Source of the DNA: Candidatus Segatella intestinihominis
GTDB taxonomy: Bacteria; Bacteroidota; Bacteroidia; Bacteroidales; Bacteroidaceae
Length of the DNA stretch: 59,954 nucleotides
Reading direction: 5' to 3'
Assembly: GCA_900548535.1 (NCBI GenBank)
Contig: URLG01000008.1
Location: forward strand, 1-59,954
This document shows positions 52,815 to 59,954 of this stretch, one piece after another. Positions within the stretch are counted from its first letter, which is position 1. Each line of letters begins with the position of its first letter. The notes beneath the pieces are model-generated. The model searched no databases, was not told the DNA's origin, and saw only the letters and a list, made by a program, of their open reading frames with translations. Made by a program: the position numbers and the translations under genes.

Positions 52815-52822
52815 CAAAGATA
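52815..52822 (-). promoter_or_regulatory. -7 box TATCTTTG abutting the AraC start codon
   Basis: The sequence reads TATCTTTGCCCCATG on the minus strand. With usual spacing, transcription would start at about the ATG. Confidence 0.5.
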
Positions 52823-52927
52823 AGCATTATTTTTCTTATTTCCAAACTTCTTCCTCATAAATAGGTATTTTATATTTGTCCACTTACTTTTATGGACCAT
52901 CATGATGAATATTCCAATAAAAAAGAG

Positions 52928-52935
52928 TAAATTTG
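52928..52935 (+). promoter_or_regulatory. -7 box TAAATTTG for the Nramp gene
   Basis: It matches TAnnTTTG, is followed by CAC, and gives a leader of about 70 nt to the ATG at 53011. Confidence 0.5.
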
Positions 52936-53010
52936 CACTTGAAACCTTATGAATGGGATTTTAGGCAATATAATTAACTCATGCCATAATATATAAAAAT
53001 AAGAGGAAAT

Positions 53011-54270
53011 ATGAAAAATCTATTTGAGATACTGCGCAATGAGGGAAAGCCGAAGACATTCGGCGCCCTCGACATCATCAAGAATATCGGACCGGGACTG
53101 CTCGTTACCGTGGGCTTCATCGACCCTGGCAACTGGGCGAGCAACTTTGCTGCTGGTTCATCCTATGGCTATGTGCTGCTCTGGGTGGTCACGCTCTCCA
53201 CCATCATGCTCATCGCCTTGCAGCATAATGTGGCTCACTTGGGCATCGTGACGGGATTGTGCCTCAGTGAGGCTACGGAGAAGTATGCCCCACATTGGAT
53301 AGGCAGACCGATATTGGTAACGGCTTTCATGGCAAGTATCTCTACTTCTCTTGCTGAAATCCTCGGTGCTGCCATCGCCCTCCAGATGCTTTTCGGCATC
53401 CCTATCGTTTGGGGTGCCTTGCTCTCCACGGCAGCGGTGCTCATCCTCCTCTTTACCAATTCCTATAAGCGCATCGAACGACTCATCATCACCTTTGTCT
53501 CAATGATAGGTTTGTCGTTTATCTACGAACTCTTCTTGGTCAAGATAGATTGGCCTGCAGCCATGCAAGGATGGGTGATTCCCAGCATACCAGAGGGTAG
53601 TATGCTCATCGTGATGTCGGTATTGGGAGCCGTGGTGATGCCACACAACTTGTTTCTTCATAGCGAGTTGGTGCAGAGCCGGCAGATACATAAGAAAGAC
53701 AGAAACAGTATTGAGCGAGCCTTGAAGTTTGAGCTGTTCGATACCTTGTTTTCCATGATAGTGGGATGGGCGATTAATAGTGCGATGATTATCTTGGCAG
53801 CCACCACCTTCTTCTCTTCCCATCAAGTGGTGGATGACCTGTCTCAGGCTCAGGCACTGCTCACGCCACTCTTGGGCAATAATGCCGCCAACATCTTTGC
53901 CATCGCCTTGCTCTTGGCGGGCATATCAAGTACCATCACCAGTGGTATGGCTGCGGGTTGTATCTTCTCGGGCATGTTTGGCGAGCAGTATTATGCCAAG
54001 GATGCACATTCCATTGTGGGTATCTGTCTCTCGTTGGGCTTGGCGTTGCTCGTCATCTTCTTCGTTGGCGATCCCTTCAAGGGCTTGCTTTATTCGCAGA
54101 TGGTATTGAGCATCCAGTTGCCTTTCACCATGTTCCTGCAAGTATGGCTCACCTCCAATAGGCGAGTGATGGGCGATTATGTCAACCACAGGCTTACCAA
54201 GTGGTGGCTCTACTTTTTGGCGGCGATAGTCACGTTGCTGAATATTTGGCTGTTTGCCACGTCATTTTAA
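53011..54270 (+). CDS. mntH: Nramp-family divalent metal transporter
   Basis: The 419-aa inner-membrane protein has 11 segments of the LeuT-like fold. Metal-site motifs are FIDPGN at residues 37-41 (Asp38, Asn41) in helix 1 and VVMPHNLFLHS in helix 6, where MPH is typical of bacterial and eukaryotic Nramp; the Met is the soft ligand that favours transition metals. It should import Mn2+ or Fe2+ with protons. The gene symbol follows common use for this family. It is divergent from the AraC gene and only 4 nt from the convergent ATPase remnant. Confidence 0.85.
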   Translation: MKNLFEILRNEGKPKTFGALDIIKNIGPGLLVTVGFIDPGNWASNFAAGSSYGYVLLWVVTLSTIMLIALQHNVAHLGIVTGLCLSEATEKYAPHWIGRPILVTAFMASISTSLAEILGAAIALQMLFGIPIVWGALLSTAAVLILLFTNSYKRIERLIITFVSMIGLSFIYELFLVKIDWPAAMQGWVIPSIPEGSMLIVMSVLGAVVMPHNLFLHSELVQSRQIHKKDRNSIERALKFELFDTLFSMIVGWAINSAMIILAATTFFSSHQVVDDLSQAQALLTPLLGNNAANIFAIALLLAGISSTITSGMAAGCIFSGMFGEQYYAKDAHSIVGICLSLGLALLVIFFVGDPFKGLLYSQMVLSIQLPFTMFLQVWLTSNRRVMGDYVNHRLTKWWLYFLAAIVTLLNIWLFATSF

Positions 54271-54274
54271 TGTT

Positions 54275-54799
54275 CTATAGCAGGGGCACCATGTATATTG
54301 GCATATAAGTGATGCCATCCTTTTCTTGGTAATCCTGATAGTGTACGACGATAGGCGTGGCAAGTTGGCGATTGAACTTCTTGATGAACTTCTGCAAAGA
54401 TGGGATGGTGTAGTTGTTGCTCGATTTGCCCTCTATCGGGAAGATGTTGTGAGCATTAGTGATGGTTGGCTTCTCTATTAAAAAGTCTATTTCCATACGT
54501 TCGCTGACATCTGTGCGAGAGTTGTTGCTATAGAAATATAGCTTATGTCCGCTGGCAACAAACATCTGTGCTACGATGTTTTCCACCAACATTCCTGCGT
54601 TCACTTCCAACTTATCAAGCATGAGTTTTTGGTAGAGTTCTTCACCTTGGATGGCTTTCTCGTCGAAAGCAGATAAATATTTGAGATGAAACTTATGTAG
54701 ATAACGCAAAAAGGGTAGGCTCCCACGATGGGAACTTACCCTTCCAGCTTTAATTACTGTAGTCCTGGTACTCCTATAAATCTCCAAACTTTTGGTCAT
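54275..54799 (-). pseudogene. C-terminal remnant of an AAA/DUF4143 ATPase
   Basis: The 174-residue frame contains a DUF4143-like region (MLVENIVAQMFVASGHKLYF ... RMEIDFLIEKPTITNAHNIF ... IEGKSSNNYTIPSLQKFIKK), the usual C-terminal end of such ATPases. The AAA domain with Walker motifs is absent. The first ~40 residues do not look like the family: they cross a 15-bp imperfect hairpin at 54711-54743. They are probably random sequence joined by deletion. The acidic/Lys nuclease-like residues (EIDF, EGK) remain. A full-length relative is at 2502-3695 but is not close in sequence. Confidence 0.65.
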
Positions 54800-54803
54800 T
54801 TAA

Positions 54804-54835
54804 TTTGTTAGTGTAGATATTTTGTTGTACTTTTG
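54804..54835 (+). promoter_or_regulatory. Promoter of the BASS transporter (TTTG-N20-TACTTTTG)
   Basis: TTTG at 54804-54807 and TACTTTTG at 54828-54835 are spaced by 20 nt, fitting the full Bacteroidetes sigma-ABfr consensus. The ATG at 54867 lies 31 nt further on. Confidence 0.6.
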
Positions 54836-54866
54836 CAGGCTGTTAGCGTATATTAAGAAGAATAAG

Positions 54867-55793
54867 ATGAAGAGAATATGTGATTTTATTTCCCGATATA
54901 TGGGAGTGATTGTCTTGCTGATGGCTGTGGTGGCGTTGCTGTTGCCAGATAGCTTTCAGTGGGTAGATACCATTTACATCAATCCGCTCTTGGGAGTCGT
55001 GATGTTTGGTATGGGATTGACGCTCAATCCTGCTGATTTCAAGATTGTTTTCAGCCGACCTAAGGATGTCATCATCGGATGCTTGGCTCAGTTTATCGTG
55101 ATGCCCGTGTTGGCATGGTTGCTGGCGAAGGCGTTCCATCTGAGTCCTGAGCTTGCCTTGGGCGTGATATTGGTGGGATGCTGTCCGGGCGGAACGGCTT
55201 CCAATGTCATTACCTATTTGGCTAAGGGCGATTTGGCCTTGTCGGTGGGTATGACAGCTACTTCCACTGTCTTGGCACCATTCCTTACCCCACTGATCAC
55301 ATGGTTGATGGCAGGTACCTTTGTGCATGTAGATGCCCTGAGCATGTTTTTCTCCATCGTTCAGGTGGTGATACTTCCCATCATCATAGGTTTCATCATT
55401 CAGCATTATTGCCCGAAGTTTACCTCCCGTGCCGTAGCTTATCTGCCAGCCTTCTCGTCATTGGCTATCACCTTCATCGTGGGCATCATCGTATCCCATA
55501 ATGCCGAGAAACTCCTTACCAGTGGGCTGCTCATCATCTTGGTAGTGATGCTTCACAATGTGTGCGGCTTGCTCTTGGGCTTTTCTATCGGAAAGTTGCT
55601 CAAGTTGGAATATAAGAAATGTGTCGCCATCTCCATTGAGGTGGGCATGCAGAATTCAGGACTTGCCAGTTCGCTTGCCACCCTTCATTTCGCAGCCTAT
55701 CCGCTTGCCACCATCCCTGGTGCCATCTTCAGTGTATGGCACAATATCAGTGGGGCGTTGATGGCAAGGGTGTATGCTAGCCGCCGAGGATAG
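54867..55793 (+). CDS. Bile acid:sodium symporter (BASS) family transporter
   Basis: The 308-aa membrane protein has about nine or ten segments. Family motifs include GVVMFGMGLTL near residue 55, GVILVGCCPGGTASNVITYLAKGDLALSV around 100-130 (the crossover with a sodium-site motif) and EVGMQNSGLASSLA near 265. BASS members carry bile acids, pantoate, keto acids or other organic anions; the true substrate here is unknown. The start at 54867 (MKRICDFISRYMG) was chosen for its spacing from the promoter. The 3' end overlaps the convergent HAD gene by 17 nt. Confidence 0.85.
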   Translation: MKRICDFISRYMGVIVLLMAVVALLLPDSFQWVDTIYINPLLGVVMFGMGLTLNPADFKIVFSRPKDVIIGCLAQFIVMPVLAWLLAKAFHLSPELALGVILVGCCPGGTASNVITYLAKGDLALSVGMTATSTVLAPFLTPLITWLMAGTFVHVDALSMFFSIVQVVILPIIIGFIIQHYCPKFTSRAVAYLPAFSSLAITFIVGIIVSHNAEKLLTSGLLIILVVMLHNVCGLLLGFSIGKLLKLEYKKCVAISIEVGMQNSGLASSLATLHFAAYPLATIPGAIFSVWHNISGALMARVYASRRG

Positions 55794-56523
55794 TTTTAGC
55801 TGCTTCTATCAATCTTTCGAAATCATCACAGAACTCGGTCATCTGGTGATAGAGCAGGTTGCTGCCTTTGTCAGATAACTCCTCATCAGGAAGTGGACCG
55901 CTGTTGATGGCGACAGTAAAGATGTTGGCGGCTACACCGGCACGAACACCCAGAGGAGCATTCTCTACCACGATGCCTTCCCAAGGCTGTAGATTGCCTG
56001 CCTTTTGCAATCCCATCTGGTATGGGTCGGGATTCGGTTTGCCACGCTTCACATCGTAGGCGGTTACGATATGTGCCTCGTCTAGGAAATCGCCAAAGTC
56101 ATGGAGCAAGCGCATGATGAGCGGACGCTGTCCACTGCCAGTTACCACACCTACCTGCATGCCAGCCTCCTGGATTTTCTGCATCACCTCTCTAACGCCG
56201 GGGAATATCTCGGCAGTAGGCATCGAGTGGAAGATTTCTGTCTTCACATCATACATTTTCTGTGCCTCTTCTAAGGTGATGTCTTCACCCTTCTGTTTCT
56301 TCACCATCATCTGGATGGTGTCGATGCCACGGGCTCCCTCGGTGGCATAGGCATCGGCGGCAGTCATGTGGATGCCGAATTGCTTCATCGACTCCTGCCA
56401 TGCTACGGCATGATTGGGCATACTGTTGTACAGCACACCATCCATATCAAAAAGAACGGCTTTGGGATTGAACTCCCCAAAGCCGTGGTCTTTTATGTAT
56501 TTTGAAATAATCTCTTTCATCAA
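55777..56523 (-). CDS. HAD-family sugar-phosphate phosphatase/mutase (beta-PGM-like)
   Basis: The 248-aa cytoplasmic protein has HAD motif I VLFDMDGVLYNS (Asp26, Asp28), motif II VVTGSG, motif III Lys in KRGKPNPDPY, and motif IV IVVENAPLGVRAG. The cap domain is of the beta-phosphoglucomutase-like subgroup. It probably dephosphorylates or isomerises a small sugar phosphate. It follows pgi by 15 nt in the same direction, which suggests a shared transcript and a link to hexose phosphate metabolism. The start may be the second Met (56520). Confidence 0.85.
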   Translation of the reverse strand: MMKEIISKYIKDHGFGEFNPKAVLFDMDGVLYNSMPNHAVAWQESMKQFGIHMTAADAYATEGARGIDTIQMMVKKQKGEDITLEEAQKMYDVKTEIFHSMPTAEIFPGVREVMQKIQEAGMQVGVVTGSGQRPLIMRLLHDFGDFLDEAHIVTAYDVKRGKPNPDPYQMGLQKAGNLQPWEGIVVENAPLGVRAGVAANIFTVAINSGPLPDEELSDKGSNLLYHQMTEFCDDFERLIEAAKTILGG

Positions 56524-56538
56524 TGATTCTGAATAGAT

Positions 56539-57897
56539 TTACTTCTCGTTAGCCAAACGCTCCTGAATAGCCTTGCTCTCTGCCTCATAACCTGGCTTGT
56601 TGAGCAATGCGAACATATTCTTCTTGTAAGCCTCTACACCTGGCTGGTTGAATGGGTTCACCTCTTCCAAGAGACCGCTGATACCACAAGCCTTCTCGAA
56701 GAAGTAAATCAACTGACCGAGGTAGTAAGCGTTCAACTCTGGTACGTTAACCAAGATGTTAGGTACACCACCGTCTACGTGAGCCAAGCGAGTACCGAGC
56801 TCTGCCATCTTGTTGACCTCATCCACACGCTTGCCCTCCAAGAAGTTCAAGCCGTCGAGGTTCTCGTCATCGTGAGGGAAGAGAAGCTTCTCGTTAGGAG
56901 TCTCTACGCTGATCACGGTCTCGAAGATAGAACGCTCGCCCTGCTGAATCCACTGACCCATAGAGTGGAGGTCTGTAGTGAAGTCGCAAGCTGCTGGGAA
57001 GATACCCTTCTGGTCCTTACCCTCGCTCTCGCCATAGAGCTGCTTCCACCACTCGGCGAAGTAGTGAAGCTTAGGCTGGAAGTTGCAAACAATCTCAATC
57101 TTCTTGCCTGCCTGTGTATAGAGAGCCTGACGTGTAGCTGCATAGATAGCTGCTGGGTTCTCATCGAAAGCTACGTCCTTGCCGCAAGCCTTCTCCATCT
57201 CGACAGCACCTGCTACGAGCTGCTTTACGTCGAAACCTGCTACGGCGATAGGAAGCAAACCTACTGGAGTCAATACAGAGAAACGACCACCCACGTTGTC
57301 TGGGATGATGAAGCTCTTGTAACCCTCCTTGTCAGCGCATGTGCGGGCAGCACCCTTCTTAGCGTCGGTTACGGCTACGATAACGTCCTTAGCCTCTTCC
57401 TTGCCACGCTGATCCTCACACTGCTTCTTGAGCAAGCGGAAAGCCAATGCAGTCTCGGTAGTGGTACCAGACTTAGAGATATTGATGACACCAAACTTCT
57501 TGTCCTTCAAGTAAGATGTCAACTCATAGAGATAATCCTCTCCGATGTTGTTGCCAGCGAAGAGGATAGTAGGGTTCTTCTTGTCGTTGACGAGCCAAGC
57601 GAATGAGTTGCCGAGGCCTTCGATCACGGCGCGAGCACCGAGGTAGCTACCACCGATACCTGCTACTACAACAACCTCACACTTCTCTCTCAATGTGTTG
57701 GCAACAGCCTCGATCTCACCCAAGAACTCAGGAGAGATAGAAGATGGCAAGTGGAGCCATCCCAAGAAATCGTTACCTTCACATGTGCCGTTCTCAAGAG
57801 CTTCCTGAGCGGCCTTAACCTTTGGCTCATAAGCCTTTACTGCACCCTCTGCGAGGAATGATGCAGCCTTAGTAATGTTTAAGCTGATACTTTTCAT
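56539..57897 (-). CDS. pgi: Glucose-6-phosphate isomerase
   Basis: The 452-aa cytoplasmic enzyme interconverts glucose-6-phosphate and fructose-6-phosphate. The sugar isomerase motifs are VVAGIGGSYLGARAVIEGL (phosphate binding), INISKSGTTTETALAFRLL (the SGTT loop), and DNVGGRFSVLTPVGLLPIA. The length of about 450 residues matches the short bacterial type. It lies 7 nt after gpsA and 15 nt before the HAD gene, in the cluster lysS-gpsA-pgi, which I know as conserved in Bacteroidales. Confidence 0.95.
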   Translation of the reverse strand: MKSISLNITKAASFLAEGAVKAYEPKVKAAQEALENGTCEGNDFLGWLHLPSSISPEFLGEIEAVANTLREKCEVVVVAGIGGSYLGARAVIEGLGNSFAWLVNDKKNPTILFAGNNIGEDYLYELTSYLKDKKFGVINISKSGTTTETALAFRLLKKQCEDQRGKEEAKDVIVAVTDAKKGAARTCADKEGYKSFIIPDNVGGRFSVLTPVGLLPIAVAGFDVKQLVAGAVEMEKACGKDVAFDENPAAIYAATRQALYTQAGKKIEIVCNFQPKLHYFAEWWKQLYGESEGKDQKGIFPAACDFTTDLHSMGQWIQQGERSIFETVISVETPNEKLLFPHDDENLDGLNFLEGKRVDEVNKMAELGTRLAHVDGGVPNILVNVPELNAYYLGQLIYFFEKACGISGLLEEVNPFNQPGVEAYKKNMFALLNKPGYEAESKAIQERLANEK

Positions 57898-57904
57898 TTT
57901 TCTT

Positions 57905-58903
57905 TTATCTAAATGAATCTGTTAAAAGTTTAATTTCTATTTGCGGACTGATGCGCTCGTACAATATATTATATACGGCATCGAGTATCGGCATGTTGAC
58001 GTGCATGTGGCGATTGATTTCCTTCATACACTTGGTGCCGAAATATCCCTCGGCTATCATCTCCATCTCTATCTGCGCACTCTTCACGCTGTAGCCTTTT
58101 CCTATCATCGTACCGAAGGTGCGGTTGCGAGAGAAGTTGCTGTAGCCTGTCACCAGCAGGTCGCCCAAATATACCGAGTCGTACATGCTGCGCTCTATCG
58201 GGTGAACGGCTTGCAAGAAGCGATGCATCTCCTGTACGGCGTTCGACATGAGCACCGCCTGAAAGTTGTCACCATATTTCAATCCGCCACAGATACCGGC
58301 TGCGATGGCATACACGTTCTTCAGTACCGAAGAGTACTCGATGCCTATCACGTCGCTAGATGTCTTGGTCTTGATATACTCACTTGCCAAGCAGTCTTGC
58401 GCAAAGGCTCTTGCCTTTTCTGTATCAGAGCAGCCCACGGTGAGATAGCTCAGTCGTTCGAGCGCCACCTCCTCGGCATGAGAAGGTCCGCCGATGCAAG
58501 CCAAGTTCTCGTAAGGCACGTCATACACCTGATGGAAGTACTCGGAGCAAACCAAGTTCTCATCTGGCACGATGCCCTTGATGGCGGTGATGATAAACTT
58601 ATCGCTGATACGCGTCTTGAGCTTCTTGAGATGATTCTTCAGATAGGGCGATGGGGTGACAAACACGAGTGTATCATAGTTTTGCACAATCTTGTTGATG
58701 TCGGAAGAGAAGAAAATCTCGTCCACGTCAAATCGTGCCGACATGAGATAAGCCGGGTTGTGCCCCATGCGCTTGAAGTCCTCGATGCGGTCGTCGCGAC
58801 GCATATACCAGCCTATGTGATGAGTATGACCCACCACAATCTTGGCTATTGCTGTAGCCCAGCTACCGCCGCCAATAATAGCAATTTTTCCGCAGTTGAA
58901 CAC
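57905..58903 (-). CDS. gpsA: Glycerol-3-phosphate dehydrogenase [NAD(P)+]
   Basis: The 332-aa cytoplasmic enzyme reduces dihydroxyacetone phosphate for phospholipid synthesis. The dinucleotide-binding motif is IAIIGGGSWATAIAKIV. The segment IGGPSHAEEVALERLSYLTV and the C-terminal domain with SSVLKNVYAIAAGICGGLKYGDN and GDLLVTGYSNFSRNRTFGTMIGKG are family hallmarks, including the catalytic Lys in VLKN. It is 7 nt upstream of pgi in the same direction. An AT-rich repeat separates it from lysS. Confidence 0.95.
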   Translation of the reverse strand: MFNCGKIAIIGGGSWATAIAKIVVGHTHHIGWYMRRDDRIEDFKRMGHNPAYLMSARFDVDEIFFSSDINKIVQNYDTLVFVTPSPYLKNHLKKLKTRISDKFIITAIKGIVPDENLVCSEYFHQVYDVPYENLACIGGPSHAEEVALERLSYLTVGCSDTEKARAFAQDCLASEYIKTKTSSDVIGIEYSSVLKNVYAIAAGICGGLKYGDNFQAVLMSNAVQEMHRFLQAVHPIERSMYDSVYLGDLLVTGYSNFSRNRTFGTMIGKGYSVKSAQIEMEMIAEGYFGTKCMKEINRHMHVNMPILDAVYNILYERISPQIEIKLLTDSFR

Positions 58904-58908
58904 TTCTT

Positions 58909-59012
58909 GTTAATTTATAATTTATAATTTACAATGTATAATGAGACTTGATAATGTATAACTAATAAGAGGATAGCTCCCATTATTAATTATACATTAT
59001 TAATCATACATT
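58909..59012. repeat. AT-rich inverted and direct repeat between lysS and gpsA
   Basis: Repeated TTATAATTTA and AATGTATAAT units on the left match ATTATACATT units on the right, giving a weak imperfect stem around GAGGATAGCTCC. It is the only content of the gap. Confidence 0.6.
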
Positions 59013-59954
59013 AAGCATTTGCTTTGTTGATCCAGCCCTGGATGGCATCAACAGAAGGCTTCTCGTAGCCGAGCTTATACTTCTTGTTGATTTCGCCAAT
59101 CTTCTGCTGCAATCCCTGAGCCTTCTCGTCCTTGATGTCTGAGATGAGGTTGAAACCAGCCTTGCGGAGCACGTATGCCCAGTCCTCTGGCACGCCAATC
59201 TCTTCCCACTCCTTGATGCTGCTCTGAGGCATCTTCTTCTCAGGCTTCATCTGAGGGAAGAACAATACCTCCTGGATGAATGTCTTGCCTGTCATCAACA
59301 TCACGAGACGGTCGATACCGATACCGATACCTGATGTAGGAGGCATACCATACTGCAATGCACGGAGGAAGTCCTGATCGATGATCATTGCCTCGTCGTC
59401 ACCCTTGTCGGCAAGCTTCATCTGGTCGATGAAACGCTCTTCCTGGTCGATAGGGTCGTTGAGCTCTGAGTAAGCGTTGGCAAGCTCCTTACCGTTTACC
59501 ATCAACTCGAAACGCTCGGTCAAGCCTGGCTTAGAGCGGTGCATCTTGGTCAATGGAGACATCTCTACAGGATAGTCGGTGATGAAAGTAGGCTGGATGA
59601 AGGTACCCTCGCAGAACTCACCGAAGAGTTCGTCGATCAACTTACCCTTACCCATGGTCTCATCTACGTCCATGCCCTTTTCCTTGCAGAAGTTGCGAAT
59701 CTCTTCCTCGGTCTTGCCGTTGCAGTCGAAACCTGTCTTCTCCTTGATGGCATCGAGGATAGGCAAACGGCGATATGGAGCCTTGAAGCTGACGATGTTG
59801 CCATCAATCTCACGCTCTGGCTTGCCGTTTACTGCGATACAGATGGTCTCCAGCAACTTCTCGGTGAATGACATCATCCAGTTGTAGTCCTTGTACTGTA
59901 CGTAAAGCTCCATACAGGTGAACTCTGGGTTGTGGTTGCGGTCCATACCCTCGT
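59011..59954 (-). CDS. lysS: Lysyl-tRNA synthetase, class II, C-terminal part
   Basis: At least 313 C-terminal residues are present; the gene continues past the right edge, where the frame reads EGMDRNHNPEFTCMELY, the motif 2 region of class II LysRS. Motif 3 is GIGIGIDRLVMLMTG. The catalytic core ends near FFPQMKPEKK. It is followed by a ~70-residue extension, SSIKEWEEIGVPEDWAYVLR onward to QGWINKANA, absent from enzymes such as E. coli LysS but, as I recall, usual in Bacteroidetes. It heads the leftward lysS-gpsA-pgi-HAD cluster. Confidence 0.95.
   Translation of the reverse strand, partial: EGMDRNHNPEFTCMELYVQYKDYNWMMSFTEKLLETICIAVNGKPEREIDGNIVSFKAPYRRLPILDAIKEKTGFDCNGKTEEEIRNFCKEKGMDVDETMGKGKLIDELFGEFCEGTFIQPTFITDYPVEMSPLTKMHRSKPGLTERFELMVNGKELANAYSELNDPIDQEERFIDQMKLADKGDDEAMIIDQDFLRALQYGMPPTSGIGIGIDRLVMLMTGKTFIQEVLFFPQMKPEKKMPQSSIKEWEEIGVPEDWAYVLRKAGFNLISDIKDEKAQGLQQKIGEINKKYKLGYEKPSVDAIQGWINKANA

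Overview
The window looks like a chromosomal segment of a gut Bacteroidales of the Prevotella/Segatella type. The evidence is a SusC/SusD pair, a hybrid two-component regulator, a tmRNA with a GENNYALAA-type tag, many promoters with the Bacteroidetes -7 box TAnnTTTG, and weak A-rich ribosome-binding regions. The genus is an inference; no rRNA or tRNA gene was seen.

Layout. 1-4.5 kb is a variable edge: the 5' end of an IS1380-type transposase gene, an IS1595-type transposase gene with a coupled 53-codon ORF, an AAA/DUF4143 ATPase, a receptor-gene scrap, and ssrA (tmRNA). 4.6-29.5 kb is a carbohydrate-utilisation locus. A leftward operon encodes GH97, GH43, a small lipoprotein and GH127, followed by a thioredoxin-like gene with its own promoter. 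A divergent rightward operon encodes a GH146/GH127-like enzyme, SusC and SusD. Beyond it lie a toxin-antitoxin pair with a broken toxin, two secreted HExxH (DUF6055-like) proteins, and a hybrid two-component sensor/regulator. The glycosidase set (two beta-L-arabinofuranosidase types, one GH43, one retaining-type GH97) together with two HExxH proteins fits a plant hydroxyproline-rich glycoprotein such as extensin better than a plain polysaccharide. This is a hypothesis, not a demonstrated function.

29.5-39.3 kb is mostly housekeeping and transport: an OPT transporter, aldose-1-epimerase family protein, EamA exporter, LysR regulator, ThrE-like exporter, AspT/YidE-like transporter and MnmA. 39.4-50.2 kb mixes intact genes (UraA-type permease, SDR, a membrane regulator next to a GH31 enzyme, HxlR) with an unusual number of damaged ones. 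The damaged genes are a fused MFS remnant, a frameshifted AraC gene, a frameshifted cupin gene, an MBL-fold gene with a stop and internal deletion, and a Bcr/CflA gene with internal deletion and frameshift.

50.4-59.95 kb carries aspartate ammonia-lyase, an AraC regulator whose mRNA may be leaderless, an Nramp transporter, a DUF4143 ATPase remnant, a BASS-family transporter, and a leftward lysS-gpsA-pgi-HAD cluster. lysS runs off the right end.

Assignments come from reading motifs by eye. Single-base frameshifts could be assembly errors; the large internal deletions could not easily be.
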